Source: Raffaelea ambrosiae (Eukaryota > Ascomycota > Sordariomycetes > Ophiostomatales > Ophiostomataceae). From it: a stretch of 64,000 nt of DNA. Under the pieces are notes generated by a model. That model saw nothing but the letters and a program-made list of their open reading frames with translations. It did not search any database and had not been told where the DNA came from. Of the stretch, positions 1-11,728 are shown piece after piece. The DNA lies in NCBI GenBank assembly GCA_002778195.1, contig PCDI01000002.1, positions 2,600,859 through 2,664,858 on the forward strand, given 5' to 3'. The position numbers and the translations under genes are program-made. The number at the start of each line of letters is the position of its first letter. Position 1 is the stretch's first letter.

Positions 1-545
1 ATCACAGCGTGGCCATCCAACCATGCAGGTGGCCACTGAGGCCACAGCAGACGGTTGCTCAACCCCTGGTCGGTTGCCTTGCCCATCCTTTCACCGGCGC
101 TGTTGGGCGCGCATTTTGCTGCGCTGGGGTGTGCTTGCCTCCCTATTCATCCCTGCTCCATTTGCTCGCTAACCACACTTACTATGTATCTGCCTGCTCT
201 GTTTCTGTTCCTGTCCCCTTTATCGCCGGGACCTAACGGCCGCCACAAGGTGCGGCCACTAAGAGGACTGCTGCTGCTACGTGCTCCCAACAGCTGCCAC
301 CAAATGGCTCCACTGCCAAAACCCGGCCAAATCGCCATGCTTGGGTGACACCCCCCTTTCGTCGGTTTGCCGTTTTCTCACCCTGGCCAAGTCACGATCG
401 GCATCGCTGGACCACGCTGCCAGCCCGCATGCTGTCAAAGGTCTTCCTTTTACTTGCGCTATTAGCCTTGCGGGTCCCTATTGACGGCCCCGGCGCCACC
501 TCTTGTGATTTGCTTGGCCATCCTCGTCTGCCTCGCCCAATCCTC

Positions 546-554
546 TATATAAAG
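546..554 (+). promoter_or_regulatory. TATA box upstream of the small Cys-rich ORF
   Basis: TATATAAAG lies about 280 bp before the ATG at 834 and is followed by a long C/T-rich stretch of the kind seen in fungal transcribed leaders. A canonical TATA box suggests a strongly or inducibly expressed gene. Bases 1-545 further upstream hold no convincing ORF. Confidence 0.5.
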
Positions 555-833
555 CCTCATATCTCCCCCCTCCAATCTGTTTCTTCTGCTCGTTTCCCAT
601 CCTCATCACCCGCAAATCCAAGCTTCCTCGGCATCTTCCTTTGAAATCTGCACTCTGCTTCTTCTACTTCTTGCCCAGCCGCACCAAACACTCGCAAACA
701 TCTGCCTCCGCCCAGCTTGTCTTCTATCCTTTCGCAATTCTTTGCTTCATTCCTCTTCACAACTCGCCTTCACACTTAGTTACCCGATTCTATTTCTGCT
801 CAGCCAACCCACGTTGACAACTCAACCGCCACC

Positions 834-959
834 ATGAGCTACAAGGAGATCAAGGAACTCGTCAATGCGTGCTGCACCTACTGCTGCCGCGCCAGCGACT
901 TCGGCACCCACGACTACTGCGGTGGTCCCGGCAACTGCCACCGCTGTCCGAAGATGTAA
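834..959 (+). CDS. Small cysteine-rich protein, 41 aa, function unknown
   Basis: This short ORF starts in an excellent context (GCCACCATGA) and stops with TAA at 957. The 41 residues hold seven Cys in a CCxxCC cluster (residues 13-18) and a CxxxxxCxxC tail (29-38), plus two His, an arrangement suited to metal binding or disulfides. There is no signal peptide, so an intracellular product is inferred. A TATA box and pyrimidine-rich leader precede it. The stop overlaps GTAAGA (956-961), a good 5' splice site, so the gene may instead continue into a later exon; one possibility enters the frame open around 1177-1323. I do not recognise the family. Strong start context and composition support a real gene; its 3' structure is uncertain. 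Confidence 0.5.
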   Translation: MSYKEIKELVNACCTYCCRASDFGTHDYCGGPGNCHRCPKM

Positions 960-3900
960 GACGTCTGAGACAGCGAGACACACCACTGCATGCCGGTCTG
1001 CAGCTCTCCCAGATCGGTCCAACAAGCACACGGTCCATGCAGCAGCTGGTGCCAACAGCCGTGCGTCTCAAGTCTGAGGGAGCGCCATTGTGCGCTCTCT
1101 TTCTGCTGTGCCGCTTCATCACCTGGCAACAATCACTTTCCTCGCTTTACTTCTCCTGCTCTTTTCCCGTTGTTTGAGGACAATTGTCGAAACGGATCCT
1201 TCGCCAAGAGAACCTCATCTTGATGCCGACCAGACAGAATCACCCACGGGTCCTTTGCTTGTCTCTACCTTTCTTTTTTCTTCTTTTTTTCTCCTCGGCC
1301 TTTTTTACATTTCTTGTTTCTGATTTACAAATCCCCCTTATCTTGTTCCTGGATTGCTGTGTCCTTCATCCAGGGACCAGTGAGCCAGACTGATAGCTTC
1401 GCCGCTGTTTCTTCCACTTTCCGCCCATGGCTTACTCACCACATCTGCCGAAATTCCACTTCTCGTTTTTTTCTCGTTGCGGATCGCCTCGCATGTCCAC
1501 AACAAAACAGGGCGGCGTCCCGCATGCGAGGCTGCCGCTCTATCCACGTTGCTCCTTGGCTTTTTTCACTTTATCAACATACCCCCATGCTTCCTCCCGA
1601 CCCCACGCGCGTTGCTGCCTGGGACAATGGATAGCGATCTGACAAGCATGGAAGAGAACATGCACGGTATATGCATCTTGCGCTGCACAGTGGGCATGTG
1701 GCACGTCCTTGCTGATAGTGATGGCTGGAACTATCAGCTATCAACATTGGCATCAGCTGCAACTGTACAGGGTAGCCGCGGTATCACGGCAGAGGGCCCC
1801 GCTTGCTTGATTGCCCGATGCATTGCCCATTCCCTTTCCACTCCCTTCGTGTCTGCCGTGTCCGTTTTCTTGCTCCAGTCATCTGTTGGCCTCTCGAGGT
1901 TTCTTGTTGATGTGTACTTTTTTTTCATTTCTCTATTTGTTTTCTCGCGGTTTCGGTTTTTTCCCCCCCTTGCGCGAAGCACAGCAGCATTCGCGTCACT
2001 GGTTGTCATTATCATTCAGCAAGCATGGTGTCAGGAGGATCTCTGCATGGGGGCCTTTTACACGGTCATTTTTGGGATATACCTGCACAGGCAAAGTTTG
2101 GTTTGGTTCATTTGGAATTTTGGTTGCAGCATTTGGACATTCGCTTGTCATATTTCCTTTGAGAGAAAGACATCATGATATTTTCTTGGGATACACTCTG
2201 GTCTTCGTTTCTGGGCTTCGCTGTTCTAACCTTCTTGTACATCCAATTGCTCTGTCTTCTTGATGAAGATACGAGTCTCTCTCCATTTTTCTGGAATACA
2301 CGTTTTTCTGCGTTGAACTCCTTCTTATGTCCACTTTCATCTTGTGCTATGTGCATGTCTAACAGGATCTGATACTTGGTCTGTGTGTGACGGTGCCATC
2401 GGCAACGCCACTCATTGCACGAGAACATGCCAAGCTTAACTTTTCTACAATGCTCGATTTATCCAGGAAATGCTGTCCCGTTTTCAGACTTCTGATGTAT
2501 CGCCAATAATACGTGAGAAAAAATACAACAGCGGAAAAGAAAGTAACAAACAAGCGAGAACAATGCGGGCTGACTCTGCCTTGGCCAAGGCAGCAATGTC
2601 GAAAAACGCACTGTTTTCCTCAATCGGACTGGGGTCACTGGCACCTCTTCGGCACCATCTCCTCCCTCGCACAATTGTGCCAGCAGTCAACCGTCTCGAA
2701 GTGTTGTCCACTGTCGTACGTGTTTCCTTTTCTTCTTCTTTTCCGGGATCCGGTTGAAAATATCACTCACATTTTGTACTTGGTTATTGGACTGTTGCTC
2801 GGTCCGCTCCATCCGTGTCTTACTCACAATCATGTAGTGTTATTTTGTTCCGAAGCGGGAACGGCTTAGTATGAACAGAAATTATTTTGGTATCTTGATT
2901 ATTATTTGCTTTTTGTGTTGTTGTTTGACGCTGCACTGTCAAAAAATCAACATTTGGGGGTATGTACAAAAGAGGAGGGAAAAAAAACGCAACTAAACAC
3001 TCTAGGACTCACACACACATACGCGCGCGCGCTCAAACACACTCTTCGAAAGCCCATGTACACAACAAAAACAGAATGAAGAAATAAGAAAGGGGAGCTC
3101 CTCCTCCTGTCCTCAAGACTTCCCCTGCTCCGCGAGTCCGCGGGTCTTCTTGAAAGTTCGGCGCCTTGCCAATTCGGGACCACCTCACATCCTCTTTCGT
3201 TCACTCCAACAGTCCACTGTTTGCTTTTTCTATGACAGTGAATGTCCCAAAAGAGGACACCGAGAGAAAGACAAAGTTCGAGTACGCAGCCGAGTGAGGA
3301 ACATGACGAGGAGCAACCCACTCATAACTCAAAACCATCCCACCCCCTTGCACGCATGTGCGCAAAAGCGCAGAGCGAATTGATGGATGGAGTGCGTCTT
3401 TTGTCATGCAGCCGATCCCCATCCCCTCATCATCGTACTCGTACACCCTCAGTGTCCTCGACGCCCCTCTGAAGCCTTCAATGCCCTATGAACAACATCC
3501 AAACAACCCAAGGAAAAAAAAAAAAAACTTGGCACCAAACGCAACTGCAAGTACAGCTGCAAACCCCGTTTCCAGGGATTGGCATGAAACGAGAAATCTC
3601 CGCTCCCCAACCATGTCCCAGAAACACGAGGTGTGGCCTGGTCGTGGTAGCATTGGTGCTGATGCTGATGCTACCTGCAGCTATCTCTTGGTCTCTCCCT
3701 GCGCGTGTGTCTCTTTTCTCTCTTCCTGCATATCCTGCAGCCCACCTGCAAGCCGTCTGCAGGGTATGCGCGGCTTTTTGCACAGAGTCGCAGACCTTGC
3801 AGAGAAGACAAGTGCGGAAATCGTGGAACGAAAGGTCGTTGGTTGGGGGTGTGGATGAGGATGCGTCTGAGGGTGTGTTGGGGGGTTGAATTGGGGCTCT

Positions 3901-4508
3901 GAGTAGGGAAAGAAGGCGGGCAGTCGTCTGTTTCTTCGCCAATAACTGTCCACCGCCGCCTTGTCGTCATGCAGACTGGTTGCAGGACATGCTTGCTTCC
4001 CGCATCAATGAGTGCATCTTGCATCCAGCAAATCTCGCTCTCCCACGCTTTCTTCACTTTCTCTCGCTGCGTGTGTGTGTCTCTCTTTCGGTCTCTCGGT
4101 CTCTCGGTCTTTCGTCCCCTGCCCGCGCAGGACATACACACACACACGTACACACACACACGTACACACACACACGCACACACATACATACACACACAGG
4201 ACAGTGCCAACAAAATAGTGGCAGTTTGGAGCTGCTGACGAAATGAAAGGAAGAAAAAGGAACGCCGGATGTATGGATGCGTCTGAGCCTTTGCCAGAAT
4301 CGAGGATTGTTTCAGAGAGAGAGAGGCGGGGGAAGACGTGTGCGGATACTCGTTGCTCACCACGTTTTCGTTATTCTTGTTGATATGCGTGTCGGGCTGT
4401 CGTTGGGCTGCCCATTAGGCTGCCGTTGGGTTGTCGTTCGGTGAGCTCCAGGCCTTCTCTCGCACCCCCCCCCCCCCCTCTCACCCTCTCTGCGCCGCTT
4501 ATGCAAGT
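960..4508. other. Gene-poor region
   Basis: About 3.5 kb with no convincing coding sequence. Bases 1240-2900 are T-rich on the plus strand and may include a long 3' UTR of the small ORF. ORFs up to 233 codons here have low-complexity composition, and many lack an ATG. Near 4132-4198 there is a CA repeat, and a C14 run lies at 4465-4478. Confidence 0.5.
4132..4198 (+). repeat. CA microsatellite (interrupted)
   Basis: A run of CA dinucleotides broken by GTA, GCA and TACATA interruptions. Confidence 0.9.
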
Positions 4509-6720
4509 CTAGTACAGGCTCATAAACACGGCCGACATGGCCGCCTTGTCGTACTTGACATACTTGCCCTTGCCCTTGTCGATCTCATGGTACCGGTCCC
4601 AGAAGCGCACATACAGCGGCTCGAGCATCTGCTGAATGTCCCGCGCAAAGCCCTGCCGCACCTCGCGCTCCATGCTGTACTGCTTGTGGCGCTGCACCAT
4701 CTCGTCAAACGACCCGTTGAACGCGGTGAACTTGCCCTTGATGTTCTCCTTGTCTTTGGACGACAGGCCCTTGACAATCGACGCCGAGTCCGTGCTGCCG
4801 CCGCCCTGGTTCGACGTCCGCTGGCCCGCACTGCCGCCGCCGCCGCCGCGGTTCGTGTGGATCACATCAAACAGGTGCATCGACACGTCCTTGCACGTCT
4901 CCGTGTACAGCGACGATGCCTTCTTGCGCCACGGGTCCAGCACCGCCGCCTGCCGGCCCTCGAGCACCGATGCCAGGTCCGAGTCCCGGATCCGCTGCTC
5001 CATGATGCAGATGCTGTTGGCCAGAAACACACCCACCACCGGCTTCCGCCCTTGCATCGCCCGCGCCCGCAGGTCCAGCGTCTTCATCAGCTCGTCCATC
5101 GTGTCCGTGCAGTAGTGCGCAAAGATCTGCCGTCCGTCGGCGCCCACGTCAAACGACGACAGGCTCGGCTTCGTGTCCGAGGCATTCAGCATGCTGCTCC
5201 CTGCTCCAGACCCTCCTCCTGGTCCTCCTCCTCCTCCCGCTGCTGTGCTTCCTCCACGGGGGTTGGAGCCGTAGCGCCAGCCGCCGTCGCCCAGCGAGAT
5301 CATGATGCTCGAGATGGGCCGCAAAAACTCGACCATGGTCTGCAGGCGGACCATGGTCTCGGCGACCACGGGCAGCGGCGCGCCGTCGGGGGGCAGCATG
5401 GACATGCTGCTGGCCTTGCGGCGGGAGTCGTCGAGCAGCTCGCCCAGGGATGCCTTGGCGGTGTCGCGGACGGGCTTGAGGGCGGCCGCCAGCGCCGACT
5501 TCAACTCGCCGCCGGTGCGGGCCTCGAGGTTGTTGGACAGGCTGGACACGATCTCGACGATCTCGTAGGCCAGATAGCAGTCGGTCTGGATGTGGGCCTT
5601 GACGTGGCTGTTGAGCTCGCGCAGTGTGCGGGCAAACTCGGACAGCGTCGGGTTCTGGCAGGTGGCCAGGAACACGGGGCTCCAGTCCTCGCGCGTGAAG
5701 ATGCTGCAGATGTTGTCGTACTCGGCCAGAAACAGACCCTCTATGGCCTGCGCGTAGGTGCCGATGCCGTTGGTGCCGGCGCGGTAGACGGCCGTGTCGG
5801 CGGTCTTGCGCTTGGCCGTGTTGCCGCTGGCGACGGCCAGGGTCTTGAGCGTGGCCGCCAGGTAGGGGCCGCGCACGTCGGCATAGATCTTGGCCACGGG
5901 GGACTCGCCGGTGGAGGCCACCGACAGCATGGACGTCGAGGCCATGGAGGCGGCCCCCGATGCTGTTGCACCGCCGCCACCACCGCCACCACCAGTCAAA
6001 CCATTGCGATGGGCCGCGGCGACGTGGGCATTGATGAGCCCCAGACGCGCGGTCATGTCTTGGGACAGCACCGGGAACGGCTTGTTCTTGGTGATGAAGT
6101 AGAGCGGCTCGATCTCGCGCGGGGTCTCGGCGCGCAGCAGCTTGTCAAAGTAGTTCTCGAGCTGCTGGTTGCCGGACTTGATGAGGCGGTGCAGGTCGCC
6201 CATGGTCTGCTGGGTGGAGCGGATGTTGGAGGCCCGCATGTCGCCGAGCGACCGGTCCAGACGCTGGACAGACGACAGGTAGGCGGTCAGGCCGGCCTTT
6301 TCGGGGCCCGCGCGGATGATCTGCTCTTCTTCGTTCTTGCTGTCGGCCGGCTGTCGCAGGCGCTCGATGGAGGCGATGACGTTGTCGATGTCTGGGGAAG
6401 CGAGTGCGTTAGCAGACCTGTTGCCACGGGCCATTCATCGGCACCGGGGTGGATTGTCCTCGACTCATCCACGTACTGTGTCCCAGTGTTTGCAGCCGCT
6501 TGGTCTCGCCGTTCAGAGGCCCCGCCACCTCGCGCACGCTCTTGCCTGTAGCTTCGAGGCGGTTGAGGCAGGCCTCGATCTTCTTGGTCAGCTGCGCCGT
6601 CTTCTCGAGGCGCGAGTTCAGCACGTCGACCTCGGCGCGCGCCTCCTCCTCGGCCGCATGCCGCCCGAGGCTGCCGGCGCCCGCGCTGCCACCGGCGGCG
6701 GCCAGTCCGACGGCCATCAT
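4509..6720 (-). CDS. exo70: Exocyst complex component EXO70
   Basis: EXO70 is a peripheral subunit of the octameric exocyst that tethers secretory vesicles at sites of polarised growth and binds PI(4,5)P2 and Rho GTPases. Two exons are inferred: 6720-6477 and 6391-4509, with an 85-nt intron (GTACGT...CCCCAG), giving about 708 aa. The N-terminal coiled coil (DVLNSRLEKTAQLTKKIE) and the segment RLQTLGHNIDNVIASIERLR across the splice match fungal EXO70. The C-terminal half carries the helical-rod domain and ends FARDIQQMLEPLYVRFWDRY...FMSLY. Two adjacent ATGs exist (6720 and 6717); homologs usually start MAVGL, which favours the second. The frame stays open upstream to 7062, through the ambiguous base at 6940, but that part is low-complexity Ser/Thr and probably untranslated. 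Gly- and Ser-rich insertions sit in the middle of the protein. Confidence 0.95.
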
Positions 6721-7838
6721 CCGGATGCGCGACGTCAGATAGCTGTAGTGATGGCGGGTGGTGGTGATGGTTGTTGTGATGGGGGAGGCTGGTCCGGACG
6801 ATGACAAGAGATGGCGGCGGCGTCCAGCTATTGGCGACGGAAGCGGAGACGCTGATGAAAATGTGATGGTGGTGAGATGCGATGACGACAGTGGAGGCGA
6901 CAGTAAGCTTCGGCTGGATTGGGTCGAGAGGGGGGGGGGNGGTATGATGGTTGTTGTGGGAAAGGCTGCCGAAGCTGTCGAAGCTGGGGTGGTCAGCGTA
7001 GTGGCGGTGGCTCCCGAATCGCGCCAGTACGGCGAGGCAAAGGGTCCACTGAAGGGTGCCATGGTTTCTGATTTCGGGGCAACGCTAAACCGGAATTACA
7101 GAGCGCCGGAGATCCGTGCTTCAGCACGTGTTTTGGGCCGTACTAATACTAATAAGGGCGAGAAACGACAACTAAAAAAAAAGATCCAAAAAGCTTCCAA
7201 CGTCAAGTGCTAGCAGAAGCGCGCAGATGGCGACGATGTCCACGCCGAGGGGAGCACAACTCTTTATATTGACGGCACTTCGTATCCGGAATGGCCCCAA
7301 CAACCTGGCGATCGACGCTGCGGGTGAACTGACTGGCGTCTTCCCGACAATGCCCCAGCATTCAACCGGCTCAGATCTCCATAGGACCTCGCTCTAATAT
7401 TAACCAACACTTTATGGAGCATGGGCCGTGATACGGGAAGGGAAAAAAAGAAACAATTTCAAGTCTGCCTGTCACACAGTGGCCACAAAGCGACCACAAG
7501 GTGGCGCTGGATCTGAGAGGGGTCTTGGTTGTTGTTGAAATCGGTCTTTTTCGTCTACATCTGACGCTGGCAAGCAAGATCAAGCCAGGCAAAGGTAACT
7601 AACTAATAGCAGGTAGGTTGGATGCGTCTTTGTGTGTGGTCCTTGTGGCCACCGACATGTCATGTCTCATACAGGATATCCAATATTCCCTTGTTGTTCC
7701 GCCGTCCTTAATTTTTTGGTGAGATTTATTGGGTAGCACAAAGGATGTGAGTGTTGTGTCCCATATATTATTGGGTGGTTTTTTTTTTTTTTTTGGTTGT
7801 TGTGCTAGTCTTGTATTTCTCCTCCTTTTTCTTCCCCT
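6721..7838. other. Intergenic: EXO70 promoter and aminotransferase 3' flank
   Basis: No gene seen. One ambiguous base (n) at 6940 interrupts a G run and marks unreliable homopolymer sequence. Confidence 0.6.
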
Positions 7839-9310
7839 TCATTTCCCCTTGGCTGCGAAGTAGTCTTCGACCATCTGGGACACCTTGTCGACAATCAGCT
7901 CCACGTCCTCCTTGGTGATGTTGTACGGCGGCGCAATCATGACGTGGTCGCCATTGATGCCGTCCACGGTGCCCGTGCCCGGGTAGATGGCCATGCTGTA
8001 CTTGGGCGTCAGGCCCAGCTCGCAGATCTCCATGGCCACGTGGTCCTGGACGGGGAACGGCTTCATGGTCGTCTTGTCCTCGACGAACTCGATGCCCCAG
8101 AAGAAGCCCCGGCCGCGGATGTCGGCCACGTTGGGGTGGCCGGCCAGGCGCTTCTGGAGCCCGCCCGACAGCAGCGGCGCCAGCGCGGCCACGTTCTCGA
8201 CCAGCTTCTCCTCGGCCAGGATTTTCTGCACGGCCAGCGCGGCGGCGCAGGTGACCGGGTGGCCCTGGTACGTGTGGCCGTGCACAAAGGAGCCGGAGCC
8301 GCGGCTGAAGACGTCGATGACCTTGTGGCTGGCCATCACCGCCGCGATCGGCTGGTAGCCGCCGCCCAGGCACTTGCCCATGGTCTGGATGTCTGGCGCC
8401 ACGCCCTCCTGCTGCCAGGCGTGCATCGTGCCCGTGCGGCCGATGCCACACATGACCTCGTCGAGGATCAGCAGGGCGCCGTACTTTTGGCACACGGCCT
8501 GCATGGCCTTGAAATAGCCGGGCACAGAGGGGACGCAGCCGAGGGCCTGAAGAAGGGGGGGGGAGAACTTACCGCACCCACGACGGGCTCGGCCACAAAG
8601 GCACAGACGGTGTCGGGTCCGACGCGCTGGAACTCGGCGTCCAGCTCGGCGGCCAGGCGGGCGACGTACGACTCGTCCGACTCGACCTGGCCGTCGGCGG
8701 TCCTGCGCTTGTCCTGCTTGGGGTAGCACGGCGACACCTGGGACACGTTGGTGAGCAAGAAGGGCGCAAAGGGCTGGCGGCGCGCGTAGTGGCCGCCGAC
8801 GGAGAGCGAGCCGAGGGTGATGCCGTGGTACGACTGGCGGCGCGCAATGATGCGCGTGCGCTGCGGCTCGGGCGGGTCCTGTTTCTCCAGAAAGTACTGG
8901 CGGGCCAGCTTGACGGCGGCCTCCATGGCCTCGGAGCCGGAGCCGACAATGTACGCGCGCGCCATGTGGCCGTCGGTGGAGTCGACGAGGAAGCGGCACA
9001 GCTGCTCGCACGACGGGCTGGTGAAGAAGATGGTGGCCGCGTAGGCAATCGAGGACATCTGCTGCAGGGCCGCGTCGATGACGCGCTGGTCGCCGCTGCC
9101 AATGCAGGCCACGGCGGCGCCGCTGGAGCCGTCAAAGATGCGGCGGCCGTCGTCCAGGATCAGATAGCTGCCCTCGCCGCGGACGACGGCGGGGAAGTCC
9201 TGGCGCAGCTGGCGGTGGAAGACGGCCGACTTGACGGCGGCATGGCCGTTGGCTTCCCCGTTGGGTTGGCCGTTGGTTTTCCCATTGGTTTCCCCGTTCG
9301 TTGCGCCCAT
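7839..9310 (-). CDS. Class-III (PLP-dependent) aminotransferase
   Basis: A member of the omega-aminotransferase family that moves an amino group from an amine or omega-amino acid to a keto acid using PLP; the substrate cannot be read from sequence. Exons are 9310-8573 and 8546-7839, giving about 481 aa, a usual family length. Visible motifs are GSGSEAMEAAVKLARQYF (PLP phosphate region), SYHGITLGSLS, LILDEVMCGIGRTG (Asp binding the PLP pyridine nitrogen), and DIQTMGKCLGGGYQP with the Schiff-base Lys, then HGHTYQGHPVTCAAALA. The N-terminus has a degenerate TNGxTNG repeat. The two halves lie in different frames and are joined by an apparent 26-nt GT-AG intron whose removal gives VGAALGCVP, the conserved reading. 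The intron could instead be a collapsed homopolymer in a longer intron. The product is probably cytosolic because no targeting signal is evident. Confidence 0.88.
8547..8572 (-). other. Candidate 26-nt intron in the aminotransferase gene
   Basis: On the minus strand the segment begins GTAAGT, contains C9, and ends TTCTTCAG. Removing it restores the reading frame and the conserved VGAALGC. No branch-point sequence fits inside it. Confidence 0.55.
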
Positions 9311-10650
9311 TGTGGTTTTGATTGGGGGGAATGTCTAACGGTCTTTTTTTTTTTCTTTTTTTTTTTTTGTTCTTCTGTGAACAGTCTCTTCCTCTTGGCA
9401 CAGGTTTGGCTTTATGCAATTGTTGCTATGCCTTTTGTGCGGTTGCCCGGTTCCGTCAGGAAGTCGGACAGACGTGTGTGTGAGGCAGATAAGAAGAAGG
9501 GAGCAGCAATGTGGATGTCTGCTAGCCAGAGTTGGGATCGTCCAAAAAAAGAACGAGCAAGGTTGGCGTCTTAAGTATGACCCGTTGTTGTTCAAAGGAT
9601 CCTCTGGGATGGCCAGACTGCCATTGGTGTTCGTGTTAGATGCAATAGATACTGGTTGCAGCTATTCGTTCCCTCGTATAGATACAAGGATTACACCCCC
9701 CTTCCTTACAAGACAATCAATTCATGCAGTGGATGTGTGCCTCCCTCCATTGGGGGCTTTCGAGCGGGAGTGACCGCAAGACGCCGACAATAGCTGGGCG
9801 ATTCTCGCTGTGGCCGGGCAGTGGAGACCGTTCTGATAAAGGAAGTCTGGGCAGACTAGCCCGCCGGCCTGTATCCAAGGCAGGAGCTAGCAGAGAAATG
9901 GGGGGAAGGGTGGAGGACAAGTGGGCTCCTGAACGGGAAGGAGCAGCCTGCTCGTACGCGAAGAGCCCTTGTGCGCAAGCTGTCCGTGGCTCCGTGTCCG
10001 CGGTTGTCCCGGACCGGGAGATGGCAGGCCTGTAACTATGTTCCTGACTATGTTGCTATGTACTTGGTGGCCGAACCATCGCCCGCGGGCGTGTGCGAGT
10101 GTGTGCGTGTGTATGTACAGACCGACGCAAGGCAACGAGTTGCCAACTGTTTGTGCAATGGCAGCGGCGAGCGTGGATGGGGCCAGAGACAAACCGGCCG
10201 GCGACGCAACTGCGTCTTGTCAGGATTTCTGGCATCGTCTGATCTCGAATAGCACGGCACATGGACCCCCGCCCCAGGTGCTAAGCAGAAGCAGGGAGAC
10301 GGCGGGTGCCAGCATGCGGATGGCCTCGTGTGCGTGTGTGTCTGTGCGTGTGTGGTGTGCGGTATGTGTGTACATACATAGCAACTACATAGTAGTGTGT
10401 TGTGCTGTGTGTGTGCGTGTGTGCGTGTCTGTGTCCGCCGGGGTTTGTCCGTGCGTCGAGTTCGACGCCGCAGCCCCAGGCTGGCCGAGCACACAAGCCA
10501 AAGGGCGGTCCGGCACTGGGTTGCCCAATTGGGTCGCCCAGAGGGAGGCGTAGAGCTGGTGGCGAGGGTCTTGGTAAGTGGCTTGTCATGGTTGGCCATA
10601 TTGGGATCCCGGATGCAAGTTGCCGGGCGGCCGGGACAGCTGGTCACAAC

Positions 10651-10740
10651 ACAGAGCATACAGAGCACACAGAGCACACAGAGCACGCAGAGCACGCAGA
10701 GGACAGAGCAGACACAGAACATACACAGAACAGACACAAA
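10651..10740 (+). repeat. Degenerate 9-bp minisatellite (CAGAGCACA)
   Basis: About eight imperfect head-to-tail copies of CAGAGCACA/CAGAGCACG, decaying at the 3' end. Confidence 0.85.
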
Positions 10741-10988
10741 AGACAGTCCAGAGCAGAAAGCAAGCCGTTGCCGGACAGACCCGATGGCCATTCCGCCTGC
10801 TCGTACCACGTGAAGAATGGCATCTGCAGGCTGCTGCAACGCCACGGCTGCCCAACGTGCTTACCCTCCCTAGCCAGAGACATTCATTCTTTGGTCAACG
10901 AGGCGTCGAGAAGAAGCAGGACGCGTTTGGTTGGCCGTGCCCCTGCAGAGGTTCCTGCGGTTTGTTGGTGGGCTCCGTCCAACTATCG

Positions 10989-11011
10989 GTGTGTGTGTGT
11001 GTGTGTGTGTG
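10989..11011 (+). repeat. GT microsatellite
   Basis: An uninterrupted GT run of about 11 units. Confidence 0.9.
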
Positions 11012-11680
11012 GTGGGTGGTGGTCGCCACGCTCGTGTCGTCGGTTCCGCGTTCCGTGTCCCGCCTCGACGGCCATCCTCCTAACCCAACCCCAACCCGAT
11101 CTCGGCCTCTCTCGACGCCTGTGTGGCTGACTCGCGCGGCCCAGAACACCCGTCTGCCGCCGTTGCGTCGTGGGCCATCTCGCTTATTCACAGCATTGGC
11201 TAGATTGTGCCCATGTTCGGTAATGCGTATCATTTGTCCATTTGGTCCAGCGCCAGGGGCCGTGCCCCATGCCGCCCCGTCTAGCTCTTGCCTCCTTCGT
11301 GCCCAGCCTTTGCAGCCCCGTCTTCGCGTGGCCCGCCATTGTCTTGCTCCCCCGACTTCCCTGGCCCTACCACGGGGGACACCAGCGCCTGCCTGGTACC
11401 TTACGTGAACGACGAGCGCGCATTGGGCTACGGCTGCCGTTGCAGAACCCGTTGCAAACCCGCCGCCACTGTTGGGGCTCTTCATCGTCCGCATGGATTG
11501 TTGTAACACAGCATGCGATGACAAGACAGACGTCACCTGGCCGGTCACAAAGGGAAGGGCTGGGCAACGGTGTGCATCGTCAGACAGAATGGCAAGACGA
11601 CATGCAGCAGTCCCCTTGCGGCCGACCTGTAATACCGAGTTTGTACCATGTACACGCACACGCACACAAACACACACACA

Positions 11681-11686
<6 letters not shown>

Positions 11687-11725
<39 letters not shown>
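11687..11725 (+). repeat. CT microsatellite
   Basis: An uninterrupted CT run of about 19 units, preceded by a CA repeat and a C7 run. Confidence 0.9.

Positions 11726-11728
<3 letters not shown>

Noticed and set aside
1477..2178. 233-codon plus-strand ORF in the left gene-poor region
   Set aside because: No consistent coding composition; hydrophobic stretches come from T-rich DNA, and no family match is apparent.
4431..6551. 706-codon plus-strand ORF opposite EXO70
   Set aside because: It is an antisense shadow in high-GC coding DNA; the minus strand encodes a full EXO70.
8468..8546. Reading through the aminotransferase intron (SSPPPFFRP)
   Set aside because: It leaves the conserved frame and loses the DEV and Lys motifs, so it is intron sequence or a sequence error.
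10651..10740. CRISPR-like or telomere-like array
   Set aside because: Units are contiguous 9-bp copies without spacers and do not match TTAGGG.
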